Positions 41,716-50,990 are shown, numbered from the stretch's first letter. The stretch: 53,763 bases of DNA from an uncultured Muribaculaceae bacterium (GCA_904501735.1 CAJGBY010000015.1:1-53763); one strand, 5' to 3'. Numbers and translations: made by a program. The notes: generated from the letters alone by a model not told the origin.

Positions 41716-43032
41716 TTATTTGTTAAACAAATGCTTGCTAAGTAAGTTAAGAGCCTCAATTTTGTCATCTTTGTGAATAAGAACAGAAATGTTGTGGTTG
41801 CTACCGCCGTAAGAAATCATACGAACAGGAATTGTGCGTAGTGCGTTAACTACATCGGCTTCGAAACCACAATTTTGCCATTTGAGGTCGCCCACAACAC
41901 ACACGATGACCATGTCTTCATCGATTGTTACATCGCCAAGACCTTTTAGCTCAGATGTGATTTGCTCGAGGTTCTTTGTGTTGTCGATTGTTACAGATAC
42001 GCCAACTTCGGAAGTTGTAATCATATCGATAGCAGTCTTGTTGTCCTCGAATATTTCAAACACTCTTTTCAAGAAACCATGTGCAAGAAGCATACGGCTT
42101 GATTTAATCTTGATTGAAGTGATGTTGTCCTTTGCAGCAACAGCCTTAATCTTGCCATTTTCGGTAGAATTGTGAATTAGAGTGCCGAATGCTTCAGGGC
42201 AAAGAGTGTTGAGCAAACGAACAGGAATGTTGTGCTCTTGTGCTGGTCGTACACATGTAGGGTGTAGGATTTTAGCACCAAAATAAGCCAATTCGGCAGC
42301 TTCTTCAAATGCAAGTTCTTGAACTGGTTCGGTTTTTTCAACAAAACGAGGGTCATTGTTGTGCATACCATCGATGTCGGTCCATATTTGAACTTCTTCG
42401 GCACCAATCATAGCACCAACAATCGACGCAGAGTAGTCACTACCACCGCGTTGCAAGTTGTCGATGTGACCTTCAGGATTGCGGCAAATAAAACCTTGTG
42501 TGATATAAATATCGGCATCGGCTGAAGCCTTGAGAAGAGCCGAGATGTGAGCTTTGATATAGTTATAATCAGGTTCTCCGTTTTCGTCAATACGCATATA
42601 ATCGAGCGCAGGAAGAAGAACCGACTTGATACCTTGAGAAAGCAAATAGTAGTGCATTATGTTGGTTGACATCAACTCGCCTTGTGCAAGAATTTCTTTT
42701 TCGTATCTTTCGGAGAAATTACTCATAGTGTGAAGGCGAATAAAGTCGAAAATTTCTTGGATCTTATTTTTTGCCAAATCAAGATACACTTGGTCGTCAA
42801 ACATTTCTTCAAGCGTGCGCGCATACTTTTGTTTAAGACCCTCGATGATGCCATAGGCTCCGTCGATGTCTTCGTTGTGTAGGCGCTCTGAAATTTGAAC
42901 AAGAGAATTTGTTGTACCCGACATAGCTGATAGTACGATAATGTTTTTACCACGATTAGTGATTAGTTCGGCTACATTTTTAATTCGTTGAGCCGATCCA
43001 ACAGAAGTACCTCCAAATTTTAATACTTTCAT
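41716..43032 (-). CDS. lysC: Aspartate kinase (monofunctional)
   Basis: 438 residues. The kinase domain begins KVLKFGGTSVGS (residues 2-12) and includes LQRGGSDYSASIVGAMIGAEEVQIWTDIDG. Two C-terminal ACT domains run from about 300 (TSIKIKSSRMLLAHGFL and VIVCVVGDL). There is no homoserine dehydrogenase part. It phosphorylates aspartate in the first step towards lysine, threonine and methionine. ACT domains normally give feedback control, and pairing with lysA suggests lysine as the effector, though no ligand can be read here. The gap to ftsE is 29 bases. Confidence 0.93.
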   Translation of the reverse strand: MKVLKFGGTSVGSAQRIKNVAELITNRGKNIIVLSAMSGTTNSLVQISERLHNEDIDGAYGIIEGLKQKYARTLEEMFDDQVYLDLAKNKIQEIFDFIRLHTMSNFSERYEKEILAQGELMSTNIMHYYLLSQGIKSVLLPALDYMRIDENGEPDYNYIKAHISALLKASADADIYITQGFICRNPEGHIDNLQRGGSDYSASIVGAMIGAEEVQIWTDIDGMHNNDPRFVEKTEPVQELAFEEAAELAYFGAKILHPTCVRPAQEHNIPVRLLNTLCPEAFGTLIHNSTENGKIKAVAAKDNITSIKIKSSRMLLAHGFLKRVFEIFEDNKTAIDMITTSEVGVSVTIDNTKNLEQITSELKGLGDVTIDEDMVIVCVVGDLKWQNCGFEADVVNALRTIPVRMISYGGSNHNISVLIHKDDKIEALNLLSKHLFNK

Positions 43033-43061
43033 AAGTAAATTTTAGATATATGCGTAAGGAA

Positions 43062-43730
43062 TTAATTATTCATTATAACTTGTTTGTCTTCGCAACGAAT
43101 CACCTTGCCAGGGAATTGCTCGATTAGGTTCAAATTGTGTGTGGCCATAATCACAGTGGTTCCGTTTTCGGCAATCTCGTGAAGTAGCGACACAATTTGG
43201 TTGCCAGTATCGGGGTCTAAATTTCCCGTTGGTTCATCGGCAAGCACAAGGGTAGGTTTGTTAAGCAAAGCTCGAGCAATGACGATGCGTTGCTGTTCGC
43301 CACCTGATAGTTCGTGTGGCATTTTGTAAGATTTGTTGGACATACCAACTTGTTGTAATGCGCTCTCAATGCGTTCTTCAATTTCATTTTTGTCCTTCCA
43401 ACCAGTGGCTTCAAGGACAAATAGAAGATTGTCGTAGACCGAGCGATCGGTGAGCAATTGGAAGTCTTGGAAGACAATTCCAATGCGTCGACGCAAGTAG
43501 GGGATGTCTTTCTTTTTGATGGAAGTTAAATCGTAGTCAAGAACAGATGCTTCACCTTCGATAATAGGAATTTCGCTATACATTGATTTCATGAGGCTAC
43601 TTTTGCCGCTACCTACTCGACCAATGAGATAGACAAATTCTCCACTATTCAAAGAAAAAGTAACATTTTTAAGAACTACTAATTCTTTGCGGTGAATTTC
43701 AACATTCTTATAATCCACAATTTTTGTCAT
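43062..43730 (-). CDS. ftsE: FtsE-type ABC ATPase
   Basis: 222 residues, the FtsE size. Walker A is GRVGSGKSS, followed by the Q-loop FQDFQLL, signature HELSGGEQQRIVIARALL, Walker B LVLADEPTGNLDP and the H-loop MATHNLNLI. FtsE pairs with the membrane protein FtsX to activate cell-wall hydrolases at division. No ftsX lies next to it; it is overlapped by hisIE upstream by 23 bases and followed by lysC. The link to lysine/diaminopimelate genes may reflect a shared tie to peptidoglycan. A LolD-like role is less likely because no transporter permease adjoins. Confidence 0.82.
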   Translation of the reverse strand: MTKIVDYKNVEIHRKELVVLKNVTFSLNSGEFVYLIGRVGSGKSSLMKSMYSEIPIIEGEASVLDYDLTSIKKKDIPYLRRRIGIVFQDFQLLTDRSVYDNLLFVLEATGWKDKNEIEERIESALQQVGMSNKSYKMPHELSGGEQQRIVIARALLNKPTLVLADEPTGNLDPDTGNQIVSLLHEIAENGTTVIMATHNLNLIEQFPGKVIRCEDKQVIMNN

Positions 43731-44337
43731 AATCTTCTTTTTTCTTATTGTGACGATTGTAAAGTGCTTGTGTAAGGTCCTCGATTCTTAATCCCTTTTC
43801 GGAAAGAAGAACGATGAGATGATAAAGCATGTCGGCAGCTTCGTAGACAAGTCGTCCGTTAGTGCCATTGGTAGCTTCAATTACAGTTTCGAGAGCTTCT
43901 TCTCCCACTTTTTGAGCGATGCGATTTATTCCACTTTCGAAAAGTGATGTAGTATAAGAGCCTTTTGGCATTTCTTCGTGTCGCTTGTCGATAAAGTCTT
44001 GCAAGAAAGACAAGAATTGTACGCCATAAGAATTGTCATCATTGAAACAAGTAGCTGAGCCTGTGTGGCACACAGGACCTATAGGGTTAACCTTGATGAG
44101 AAGGGTGTCGTGGTCGCAATCTTCCTCAATTGAAACAACATTAAGGAAGTTGCCACTTGTTTCGCCTTTAGTCCATAAACGATTCTTTGTTCGGCTAAAG
44201 AAAGTTACTTGTTTTGTTTCGAGAGTCTTCTCGTAAGCTTCAGGATTCATAAAACCAAGCATAAGCACATTTTTAGTGCCTGCATCTTGTATGATAGCGG
44301 GAATTAGTCCTCCCATTTTGTCAAAATCGAGTGCCAT
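43708..44337 (-). CDS. hisI: Bifunctional phosphoribosyl-AMP cyclohydrolase / phosphoribosyl-ATP pyrophosphatase
   Basis: 209 residues, the fused HisIE form. The N-terminal cyclohydrolase (about 1-105) has MLGFMNPEAYEKTLET, the SRTKNRLWTKGETSGN loop, and zinc and metal ligands in EEDCDHDTLL and PVCHTGSATCF. The C-terminal pyrophosphohydrolase (about 110-205) has KVGEEALETVIEA and YEAADMLYHLIVLL. It carries out histidine steps two and three. It starts four bases after hisF and overlaps ftsE by 23 bases, so translation is coupled. Confidence 0.94.
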   Translation of the reverse strand: MALDFDKMGGLIPAIIQDAGTKNVLMLGFMNPEAYEKTLETKQVTFFSRTKNRLWTKGETSGNFLNVVSIEEDCDHDTLLIKVNPIGPVCHTGSATCFNDDNSYGVQFLSFLQDFIDKRHEEMPKGSYTTSLFESGINRIAQKVGEEALETVIEATNGTNGRLVYEAADMLYHLIVLLSEKGLRIEDLTQALYNRHNKKKEDYDKNCGL

Positions 44338-44341
44338 AGTT

Positions 44342-45097
44342 TTATAATCTTACATTTATATTGTTTTGTTTCAAATATTCTTTTAAATCACGAATGCCTA
44401 TTTCGTTGAAGTGAAAAACACTTGCAGCAAGAGCGGCATCGGCTTTCCCTATTGTGAAAGCATCTTTGAAGTGTTCCATTGTGCCACAACCACCCGATGC
44501 AATAACCGGAATTGACAGGCGACTATTTAGCTCGGCAAGGGCTTGGCAAGCAAAACCTTCTTTTACGCCATCGTGGTCCATACTTGTGAAAAGTATTTCG
44601 CCTGCACCTCGCTCTTGAGCTTCGAGAGCCCAATCGTAAAGTTTTCGCTCAGTAGGCACGCGTCCACCTTTTACATAGCAGATCCATTCGCCATTGTCGC
44701 ATCGAGCATCAATGGCTACAACGCACACTTGACAACCGAAATTGCTTGCAATGTCGGTGATGAGTTGAGGGTTGCGAAGAGCCGAAGAGTTGATTGACAC
44801 CTTGTCGGCACCAGCGTTAAGAAGTTTGCCCACATCTTGCACCGAACCGATACCTCCACCTACGGTGAAAGGTATGTTAACATTCTCGGCAACTCGACGC
44901 ACAAGGTCGATGAATGTTTTGCGTTCTTCGTAGGACGCAGTTATGTCGAGATAAACAAGTTCGTCGGCCCCAGCTTGACTATATGCACGCCCCAATTCTA
45001 CAGGGTCGCCTGCATTGCGAAAATTGACGAAATTAACCCCTTTTACGGTCATTCCATCTTTAACATCAAGACATGGGATTATTCGTTTTGCTAACAT
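44342..45097 (-). CDS. hisF: Imidazole glycerol phosphate synthase, cyclase subunit
   Basis: 251 residues, a (beta/alpha)8 barrel. The catalytic Asp residues lie in IPCLDVKDG (near residue 11) and VVAIDARCD (near 130). The phosphate-binding loops are TVGGGIGS and VIASGGCGTMEHF. It uses ammonia from HisH to make imidazole glycerol phosphate and AICAR. It overlaps hisA by seven bases. Confidence 0.96.
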   Translation of the reverse strand: MLAKRIIPCLDVKDGMTVKGVNFVNFRNAGDPVELGRAYSQAGADELVYLDITASYEERKTFIDLVRRVAENVNIPFTVGGGIGSVQDVGKLLNAGADKVSINSSALRNPQLITDIASNFGCQVCVVAIDARCDNGEWICYVKGGRVPTERKLYDWALEAQERGAGEILFTSMDHDGVKEGFACQALAELNSRLSIPVIASGGCGTMEHFKDAFTIGKADAALAASVFHFNEIGIRDLKEYLKQNNINVRL

Positions 45098-45825
45098 TTG
45101 CGTTTTAAATTTTCGTATTCTAAGTCTTTGAGGGAAATTCTTCCTTCATAAATAGCTTTACCAGCAATAACGGCAGGGACATTGATTTCTTCAAGTTGTC
45201 GTATGTCGTCGATGCTTGCTACGCCACCACTTGCAATAATGTAAACACCTTCACATTCGGCTAATATCTCTTTATATAGGTCGATAGCAGTGCCTTGTAG
45301 CATGCCATCGCGACTGATGTCGGTGCTTATCACTTGTGTGATGCCTTTTTCGAGATAAGAGTTGATGAAAGGTACGATGTGCAAGTCGCTATTGTTAAGC
45401 CAACCATTGGTGGCTATCATTTTATTTTTTGCATCGGCACCGAGGATGATTTTGTCGGCGCCATATTTAATAATCCATGATTGAAATACCTTAGGATTGT
45501 TGACAGCAATACTGCCTCCAGTGATCATAGATGCTCCACAATCGAATGCAATGCGAGCATCGTCATCACTCTTGATTCCTCCACCGAAATCGATTGTCAA
45601 ATTGGTTGCTGAAGCAATGGCTTCGAGTGTGCGATAATTGACTATGTGGCTTGATTTGGCGCCATCAAGGTCGACAAGGTGTAGGCGACGACATCCAGCA
45701 TCTTCAAAAGCTTTTGCTGTGTCGACAGGCGATTCGCTGTAAACCTTCTTTTGGTCATAATCTCCTTTAGAAAGGCGTACACATTTTGCGTCTATAATAT
45801 CGATTGCAGGAATTATCTCTATCAT
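45091..45825 (-). CDS. hisA: ProFAR isomerase
   Basis: 244 residues, a half-barrel-duplicated (beta/alpha)8 enzyme. The N-terminal Asp is in IPAIDIIDAKCVRLSKGD and the second in ISTDISRDGML. Phosphate loops are DFGGGIKSD and IIASGGVASIDDI. It isomerises ProFAR to PRFAR just before the HisFH step. It overlaps hisH by four bases (ATGA). Confidence 0.96.
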   Translation of the reverse strand: MIEIIPAIDIIDAKCVRLSKGDYDQKKVYSESPVDTAKAFEDAGCRRLHLVDLDGAKSSHIVNYRTLEAIASATNLTIDFGGGIKSDDDARIAFDCGASMITGGSIAVNNPKVFQSWIIKYGADKIILGADAKNKMIATNGWLNNSDLHIVPFINSYLEKGITQVISTDISRDGMLQGTAIDLYKEILAECEGVYIIASGGVASIDDIRQLEEINVPAVIAGKAIYEGRISLKDLEYENLKRKC

Positions 45826-46412
45826 AGCTCAATAAAGTTTTTAAGAATCAATTCACCTATATCGCCACTTTTTTCGGGGTGGAATTGTGTGGCATAGAAA
45901 TTATCACGATGCAAAGCTGCACTATAGTTGTCGATATAATTACAAGTTGCGATAGTGTGCTTGCATACAGGTGCATAATAACTATGCACGAAATATACAA
46001 ATTTACCGTCAACGCCTTTAAGAATAGGGTTGTCGTTGGCCGATATGGTATTCCAACCCATGTGTGGAATTTTTAGGTCATGATGATTCGTATTGTCGAA
46101 TCGCTTTACATCAACATCAAATATACCTAAGCAATCAACATTGCCTTCTTCGGAATGACGGCACAATAATTGTTCGCCTATGCAAATGCCAAGGACTGGT
46201 TGCTTAAGAGAAATGATAAGTTGGTCTAATCCCTTTTCTTTGAGGTATGCCATAGCTGAAGATGCTTCGCCAACTCCTGGGAATATGACTTTGTCGGCAT
46301 TGCGAATAGTGTCGAAATCGTCGGTTACGATAGCTTCAATACCAATCCTTTTCAAAGCATAAAGCACTGAAAAGATATTACCAGCATTATATTTGATAAT
46401 TGCTACGTTCAA
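45822..46412 (-). CDS. hisH: Imidazole glycerol phosphate synthase, glutaminase subunit
   Basis: 196 residues, class I glutamine amidotransferase. The nucleophile Cys is in VLGICIGEQLL, which reads Ile-Gly-Glu where many have Leu-Gly-Met; the His-Glu pair is in TQFHPEKSG. It supplies ammonia to HisF. The start is TTG: an in-frame stop lies just before it, and the conserved opening NVAIIKYNAGNI begins at the next codon, so no ATG start is possible. First gene of a seven-gene operon; a consensus promoter lies at 46458-46488. Confidence 0.94.
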   Translation of the reverse strand: MNVAIIKYNAGNIFSVLYALKRIGIEAIVTDDFDTIRNADKVIFPGVGEASSAMAYLKEKGLDQLIISLKQPVLGICIGEQLLCRHSEEGNVDCLGIFDVDVKRFDNTNHHDLKIPHMGWNTISANDNPILKGVDGKFVYFVHSYYAPVCKHTIATCNYIDNYSAALHRDNFYATQFHPEKSGDIGELILKNFIEL

Positions 46413-46457
46413 TTACTGTATGAATTAGGATGTAAAAATACTCGTTAATAATTAATG

Positions 46458-46488
46458 CAAAGATAATGAAATGGACTATTATGTCAAA
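46458..46488 (-). promoter_or_regulatory. Consensus promoter of the his-ftsE-lys operon
   Basis: Minus strand: TTTG (46488-46485), 19 bases, TATCTTTG (46465-46458), about 45 bases before the TTG start. No leader-peptide or attenuator hairpin is visible in the short leader. Confidence 0.78.
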
Positions 46489-46554
46489 CAAAAAGATGTC
46501 TAAAGCTGTATTTTTATTGCTATTATGCGATAAATATACATTAAAAGTGCTATT

Positions 46555-47355
46555 TTATTTTAAATTTAGTCGTTTGAGGGTAGCAATTTGATTTCCGTTA
46601 CCATCAAAAAGAGCTATTTCACCATTTTCAAGCTCTTTGCAAAATTGAGTTTCTTCGAGAGCAACGAGAAGAGCTGTTTCAATGTGGATGTTGCGACACA
46701 TTTTTCGTGTAGAAACCAACTCTTGGAACTCTACGCCCCAATCCTTGTAAGGGTCGATGAATAGAGTGCCGTTGAATAGGTTGCAACCGCTGTTACCATG
46801 TATTCTCATTTCTTGAACATCGATAACGATGCGCACATTGTTGTCGGTTACACTTTCGTTGTTGATAGAGCTAACAGTCCAAGCTCCATTAAGCAAATTG
46901 ATATTTTGATTCTTTAGATGTATCAAGTTTTGACCTTTAGTATTAACAAGTGTAAGGTGCTTGATGCCATTTTCTACTGAGAATTTGAAAGCAGTAGTTT
47001 CGTGTAGAGCTTTCATGATATTACGCTCAGATGTTCCATTATGGCATACCATCATAGTGGTTAATATATCGGAGAAAGCGATCTTGTTGGTACCCGAGAT
47101 GTGGAACTTACCATTTACGATATTGCAACCATTATTGCCATAGAAAGTGCTATCGTTAAAATTGAATAAAAGAAAGGCTCTTTCGCGAGTGCTAATATCC
47201 TTGCCACGCAAAGTTATCATGTTCCATTCGCCATCGAAGTCGTGTGAAAGGTTGTTCGCGTCGTAGCTTACTGTTACAGTTTTGTCGTTATTGGCCATAA
47301 TGTAAGATGTTGCTGAGAATAGCAAACAAGCAATAATTATATATAGTTTCTTCAT
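46555..47355 (-). CDS. Exported double META-domain protein (HslJ-like)
   Basis: 266 residues. A signal peptide (1-21) is followed by two META domains. The first, around 40-145, has GEWNMITLRGKDIS, FNDSTFYGNNGCNIVNGKF and FSDILTTMMVC. The second, around 155-260, has GAWTVSSINNESV, EMRIHGNSGCNLFNGTL and FQELVSTRKMC. Both keep the G-N-[NS]-G-C-N core and a late Met-x-Cys. META domains occur in heat-inducible or outer-membrane-associated proteins such as HslJ, with no enzymatic role known. The upstream box reads TAACTTTA, a near match only. Confidence 0.85.
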   Translation of the reverse strand: MKKLYIIIACLLFSATSYIMANNDKTVTVSYDANNLSHDFDGEWNMITLRGKDISTRERAFLLFNFNDSTFYGNNGCNIVNGKFHISGTNKIAFSDILTTMMVCHNGTSERNIMKALHETTAFKFSVENGIKHLTLVNTKGQNLIHLKNQNINLLNGAWTVSSINNESVTDNNVRIVIDVQEMRIHGNSGCNLFNGTLFIDPYKDWGVEFQELVSTRKMCRNIHIETALLVALEETQFCKELENGEIALFDGNGNQIATLKRLNLK

Positions 47356-47448
47356 ATCTTGTTATCTGTTATTACATAAAATCTCGGTAAAGTTACGAAA
47401 AAATATCGAAAGGTATTAATAATGTGTTAGTAGATACATTTTTTTTGC

Positions 47449-47456
47449 TACTTTTG
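47449..47456 (+). promoter_or_regulatory. Promoter -7 box for the SGNH gene
   Basis: TACTTTTG, 35 bases before the ATG at 47492. The in-frame GTG at 47456 overlaps this box, so it cannot be the start. Confidence 0.6.
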
Positions 47457-47491
47457 TGAAAATTTTTGTAAAAATAAAAGCATTTATCAAT

Positions 47492-48577
47492 ATGAAAAAG
47501 ATTTTAGCTCTTGTGAGTTCATTTGTATTGGCGATAGGAGTCAATGTGCAAGCGAAAGATTTGGTGTATCATGATGCGACACAATTTCCACTCTATGGTA
47601 CAGCTGTTAAAAATGATAGTGTAACGTATACTCGTTTGCCTGATTCATTGAAGACAAAAGTTCGCAAAGAATTATATAATTTAGGAACAAACACAGCTGG
47701 ATTGTATATTCGTTTCTCATCGAATGCGAGAAAGATGAGAGTGAAATGGAATTCTACATTTAATGTGGAAATGAATCACATGACACCAACAGGAATTAGA
47801 GGTTTTGATGTGTATGCATTGATGGATAATGGAAAATGGGAATTTGTGAGTCCTGCACGCCCTGTGGTAAATAAAAAGAAATGTAGCGCGACTGTGTTTG
47901 CTGATATGAAACCAGGAATGCGTGAATATATGATGTTCTTCCCATTGTATGATGGAGTTGATAGTTTGTATATAGGCGTAGATTCGGCTGCAGTGATTGA
48001 AATGCCAAAGGTGGATTTGCCAAAGAGCGAAAAGCCAGTAGTTGTATATGGTACAAGTATTACTCAAGGTGGTTGTGCAACACGCCCAGGTATGTGCCAC
48101 ACAAGTATGTTGGTGCGCGACTTGAATCGTGAAGTGTATAACTTAGGATTTAGTGGTAATGGTCGTCTTGACCTTGAAGTAGCAGAAGTGATGGCGTCGA
48201 TTGATGCAGGATTGTATGTAATAGATTGCTTGCCAAATAATAAGGTGGATGCGTTAAAGGAAAATATTGATCCATTTGTACAATATTTGTTGTCGCATCG
48301 TCCTGAAGTGCCAATCCTATTCGTTGAATCGCCTCTATTCCCAGGTTGCTTGTTTGATAGAAAAGAAGAAGGAACATTGAAAGAAAAAAATGCAGCTTTG
48401 CGTGACTACTATAAGAAATTAAAGAAGCAAGGTGTGAAGAATATATATTATTATGAGGCAAAAGACATCTTGACAGAAGATAGAGAAGGAACTGTAGATG
48501 GTTATCACTTTACCGATCTTGGATACTATCGACTTGCTAAGAAGATGTTGCCTGTGATAAAGAAGATTCTAAAATAA
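47492..48577 (+). CDS. Exported SGNH/GDSL-family hydrolase
   Basis: 361 residues from the ATG at 47492, which gives a signal peptide ending near VQA. An N-terminal beta-sandwich domain (about 25-170) precedes the SGNH fold. Block I is VVYGTSITQGG, with Ser in G-T-S. Block II is NLGFSGNGRLD, block III the Asn in DCLPNNK, and block V is DGYHFTDLG, with the Asp-x-x-His pair. Such two-domain proteins in Bacteroidota are probable acetyl- or acyl-esterases acting on glycans in the periplasm. The substrate is unknown. The gene is monocistronic. Confidence 0.88.
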   Translation: MKKILALVSSFVLAIGVNVQAKDLVYHDATQFPLYGTAVKNDSVTYTRLPDSLKTKVRKELYNLGTNTAGLYIRFSSNARKMRVKWNSTFNVEMNHMTPTGIRGFDVYALMDNGKWEFVSPARPVVNKKKCSATVFADMKPGMREYMMFFPLYDGVDSLYIGVDSAAVIEMPKVDLPKSEKPVVVYGTSITQGGCATRPGMCHTSMLVRDLNREVYNLGFSGNGRLDLEVAEVMASIDAGLYVIDCLPNNKVDALKENIDPFVQYLLSHRPEVPILFVESPLFPGCLFDRKEEGTLKEKNAALRDYYKKLKKQGVKNIYYYEAKDILTEDREGTVDGYHFTDLGYYRLAKKMLPVIKKILK

Positions 48578-48601
48578 AAAGAACCTAAAATAGGATATTA
48601 G

Positions 48602-48640
48602 AAAAAGGATAAACCAGTTAAATGAGGTTTATCCTTTTTT
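48602..48640 (+). terminator. Rho-independent terminator
   Basis: AAAAAGGATAAACC (48602-48615) pairs with GGTTTATCCTTTTT (48626-48639), followed by T. Confidence 0.88.
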
Positions 48641-48771
48641 GTGCTGTAAATAAGATTATCGTTGGAGTGAAAAATATTTAATTGATGGGTAAAAGTGTGA
48701 TTTGGAGCTATAAATAGTGGCCGATTTTTCGTGTTTAACACAAAATTAACGGAAAATTCGTCGTAATGTCA

Positions 48772-48779
48772 TAACTTTG
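48772..48779 (+). promoter_or_regulatory. Promoter -7 box for the TPR gene
   Basis: TAACTTTG, 19 bases before the ATG at 48799; the leader would be only about a dozen bases. Confidence 0.55.
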
Positions 48780-48798
48780 CGCAAAATATCGAAAATAG

Positions 48799-50850
48799 AT
48801 GAAGATTAGTAATAATATATATATGTGGCTGGTGGCAATTATGTTGATGATAGCCATAGGTCATGGAGAAACTGCAAAAGCGCAGATAAATACCGATCAA
48901 GTGATTAATATTGGTCGAAATGCAATGTATTTCGAAGATTATGTGTTGTCGATTCAATATTTCAATCAAGTAATAAGCGTGAAACCTTATCTTGCTGATC
49001 CTTATTTTTATAGAGCAGTAGCAAAACTTAATTTGAGCGACTTTAAAGGCGCAGAAGATGATTGTACCAAAGCACTTGAACGCAATCCATTTATTGTTGA
49101 TGCTTATCAAGTGAGAGGTGTTGCGCGTCAAACATTGAGAGATTATAAAGGTGCAGTTGCTGATTATGAGGCAGGATTAAAGCAATTTCCAGAGCACAAG
49201 AATTTCTTGATGAACAAGGCTGTGTGTGAAGTGGCATTGAAGCAATATGAAAATGCTGAGGTAACTTATAGCAAGTTGCTAAAAATATATCCTAAGTATG
49301 ATAATGCATATCTTGGTAGAGCTGAATTGTTTCTTGCACAAGGTGATACAGTGAAGGCTTTAGATGATGTGAATAAGTGCTTGGATTTGAATAAGAATGA
49401 GTCGAATGCTTATGTGATGCGCTCAGGTATCAGAATGAGGTATGAGCATAATGTGCAAGGTGCGCTTGAGGATATGAATGAGGCTATCAAGTTGGAGCCA
49501 CATTATGCGGGCTATTTTATCAATAGAGCATTTATGAAATACAAGCTCGATGACTATTTTGGTGCTATGGCCGACTATGATTATGCGTTGAATCTTGAGC
49601 CAACCAATGTGACTGCATATTATAATAGAGCATTGTTGAAAATGGAGGTGAGCGAGAATAATAAAGCTATTGAAGATTTCTCGTATGTGCTACGAAGTGA
49701 TCCAAATAATGTGTTGTCGCGTTATAATAGAGCATCGTTGTATCACAAGACTGGTCAATATAAAAAAGCTATTAAAGACTATGATGAGTTGTTGAAGGTG
49801 TATCCAAATTTTCAATCGGCACTCTATGCAAGAAGCGAGTGTAAACGCTTATCGGGTGATATAGCTGGCGGTGAAAGAGATTATAAGCGTTCGCAAGAAT
49901 TATATAAGAAGAATAGAAGTGGCAATGATCCGAAGATGCTTGCAGAAAACAAGTCGGAGGACGAAGCTGAACAAAATGGCGAAGAATTTGAATCGGAAGA
50001 TGCTGTTAAGAATAAATTCAATACACTCCTTGTAGTAGAGAATGATAATAGTATACGACCAGAATATGATAACAAAACACGAGGTAGGGTACAAAATCAA
50101 AATATGAAGATTGATAATGAACCTATGTTTGTGTTGTCGTGCTACACACAAGGTGGAGTGGTGCGTGATAATTCATATTATATGAAGGAAGTTGATGAGG
50201 CTAATGCGTCGCGACTGCTTCAATTTGTGGTGCATCTAACCAATAGAGTGCCTACACTCTACGAAGACCAAATACAAAGACATTTCAATTCGATAGAATA
50301 TTATAACGGAATGCTTGCTACATCACAACCTCGAGCAATCGATTATTTAGGTCGAGCAATTGATTTTATGGTGGTAAAGAATCCTGAAGCAGCAATTAAG
50401 GATTTGAATAGAGCAATCGAAATGCGTCCTAATTTCACACTCGCTTATTTTGTGAGAGCAACAGCTCGTTGTCAACAAATAGAGTTGGAAGCGGCAAATG
50501 TGCATGGAGATAATCGCTCGCAAGATGAAATGATGTTTGCGCAGCGTAGACAAGCAAAAGAATATGAAGCTGTGATGGCCGATTTGGATAAAGTGCTTGA
50601 GTATTCACCAAATAATGTGTATGCACTATATAATAAAGGTTGTGTGTATGCTAAAAATAATAATCTCACTTCGGCGATAAGTTGTTTTACATCGGCAATC
50701 GAAGAGAAAAAAGATTTTGGTGAAGCCTATTATAATAGAGGTCTTGCTTATCTTCAACTTGGTAACAAAGAAAAGGGTATAAGCGACCTAAGTAAAGCTG
50801 GCGAATTGGGAATTCTACCATCGTATAGTGTTCTCAAACGCATGAATTAA
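48799..50850 (+). CDS. Exported TPR-repeat protein
   Basis: 683 residues. A signal peptide (hydrophobic 9-22, cleavage near AKA) precedes about ten TPR units at 35-370, each with the pattern A-Y-x-x-R-[AG]-x-x-x-x-x-x-x-x-Y-x-x-A-[IL]-x-D-[FY]. An acidic low-complexity linker covers about 385-410. A middle domain contains EPMFVLSCYTQGGVV and YYMKEVDEANASRLLQFVV. Three more TPR units follow at 510-680. It probably scaffolds an envelope complex. The gene is common in Bacteroidales but has no named role I can support. There is no terminator before thrS, but thrS has its own promoter. Confidence 0.83.
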   Translation: MKISNNIYMWLVAIMLMIAIGHGETAKAQINTDQVINIGRNAMYFEDYVLSIQYFNQVISVKPYLADPYFYRAVAKLNLSDFKGAEDDCTKALERNPFIVDAYQVRGVARQTLRDYKGAVADYEAGLKQFPEHKNFLMNKAVCEVALKQYENAEVTYSKLLKIYPKYDNAYLGRAELFLAQGDTVKALDDVNKCLDLNKNESNAYVMRSGIRMRYEHNVQGALEDMNEAIKLEPHYAGYFINRAFMKYKLDDYFGAMADYDYALNLEPTNVTAYYNRALLKMEVSENNKAIEDFSYVLRSDPNNVLSRYNRASLYHKTGQYKKAIKDYDELLKVYPNFQSALYARSECKRLSGDIAGGERDYKRSQELYKKNRSGNDPKMLAENKSEDEAEQNGEEFESEDAVKNKFNTLLVVENDNSIRPEYDNKTRGRVQNQNMKIDNEPMFVLSCYTQGGVVRDNSYYMKEVDEANASRLLQFVVHLTNRVPTLYEDQIQRHFNSIEYYNGMLATSQPRAIDYLGRAIDFMVVKNPEAAIKDLNRAIEMRPNFTLAYFVRATARCQQIELEAANVHGDNRSQDEMMFAQRRQAKEYEAVMADLDKVLEYSPNNVYALYNKGCVYAKNNNLTSAISCFTSAIEEKKDFGEAYYNRGLAYLQLGNKEKGISDLSKAGELGILPSYSVLKRMN

Positions 50851-50937
50851 TAAATAGGTGAAAGAATCTCGATAGGAGATAATAAACAAACTTGTGAAAA
50901 AAGCGGTAAATTTTCGGAGTGTATTCCGTAAATTTAC

Positions 50938-50945
50938 TATCTTTG
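50938..50945 (+). promoter_or_regulatory. thrS: Promoter -7 box of the thrS-infC-rpmI operon
   Basis: TATCTTTG, leaving a leader of about 60 bases before the ATG at 51011. Confidence 0.55.
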
Positions 50946-50970
50946 CAAATTGAAATTTTATGTGAAATGT

Positions 50971-50990
50971 TGTGCCGCTTGTATGGCACA
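50971..50990 (+). promoter_or_regulatory. Hairpin in the thrS leader
   Basis: TGTGCC (50971-50976) and GGCACA (50985-50990) form a 6-bp stem with an 8-base loop, ending 20 bases before the start codon. The position suits translational control of thrS, as known in E. coli, but no similarity to that operator was established. Confidence 0.45.

Noticed and set aside
47456..47491. GTG start 12 codons upstream for the SGNH hydrolase
   Set aside because: It overlaps the TACTTTTG promoter box, and the ATG at 47492 gives a clean signal peptide.
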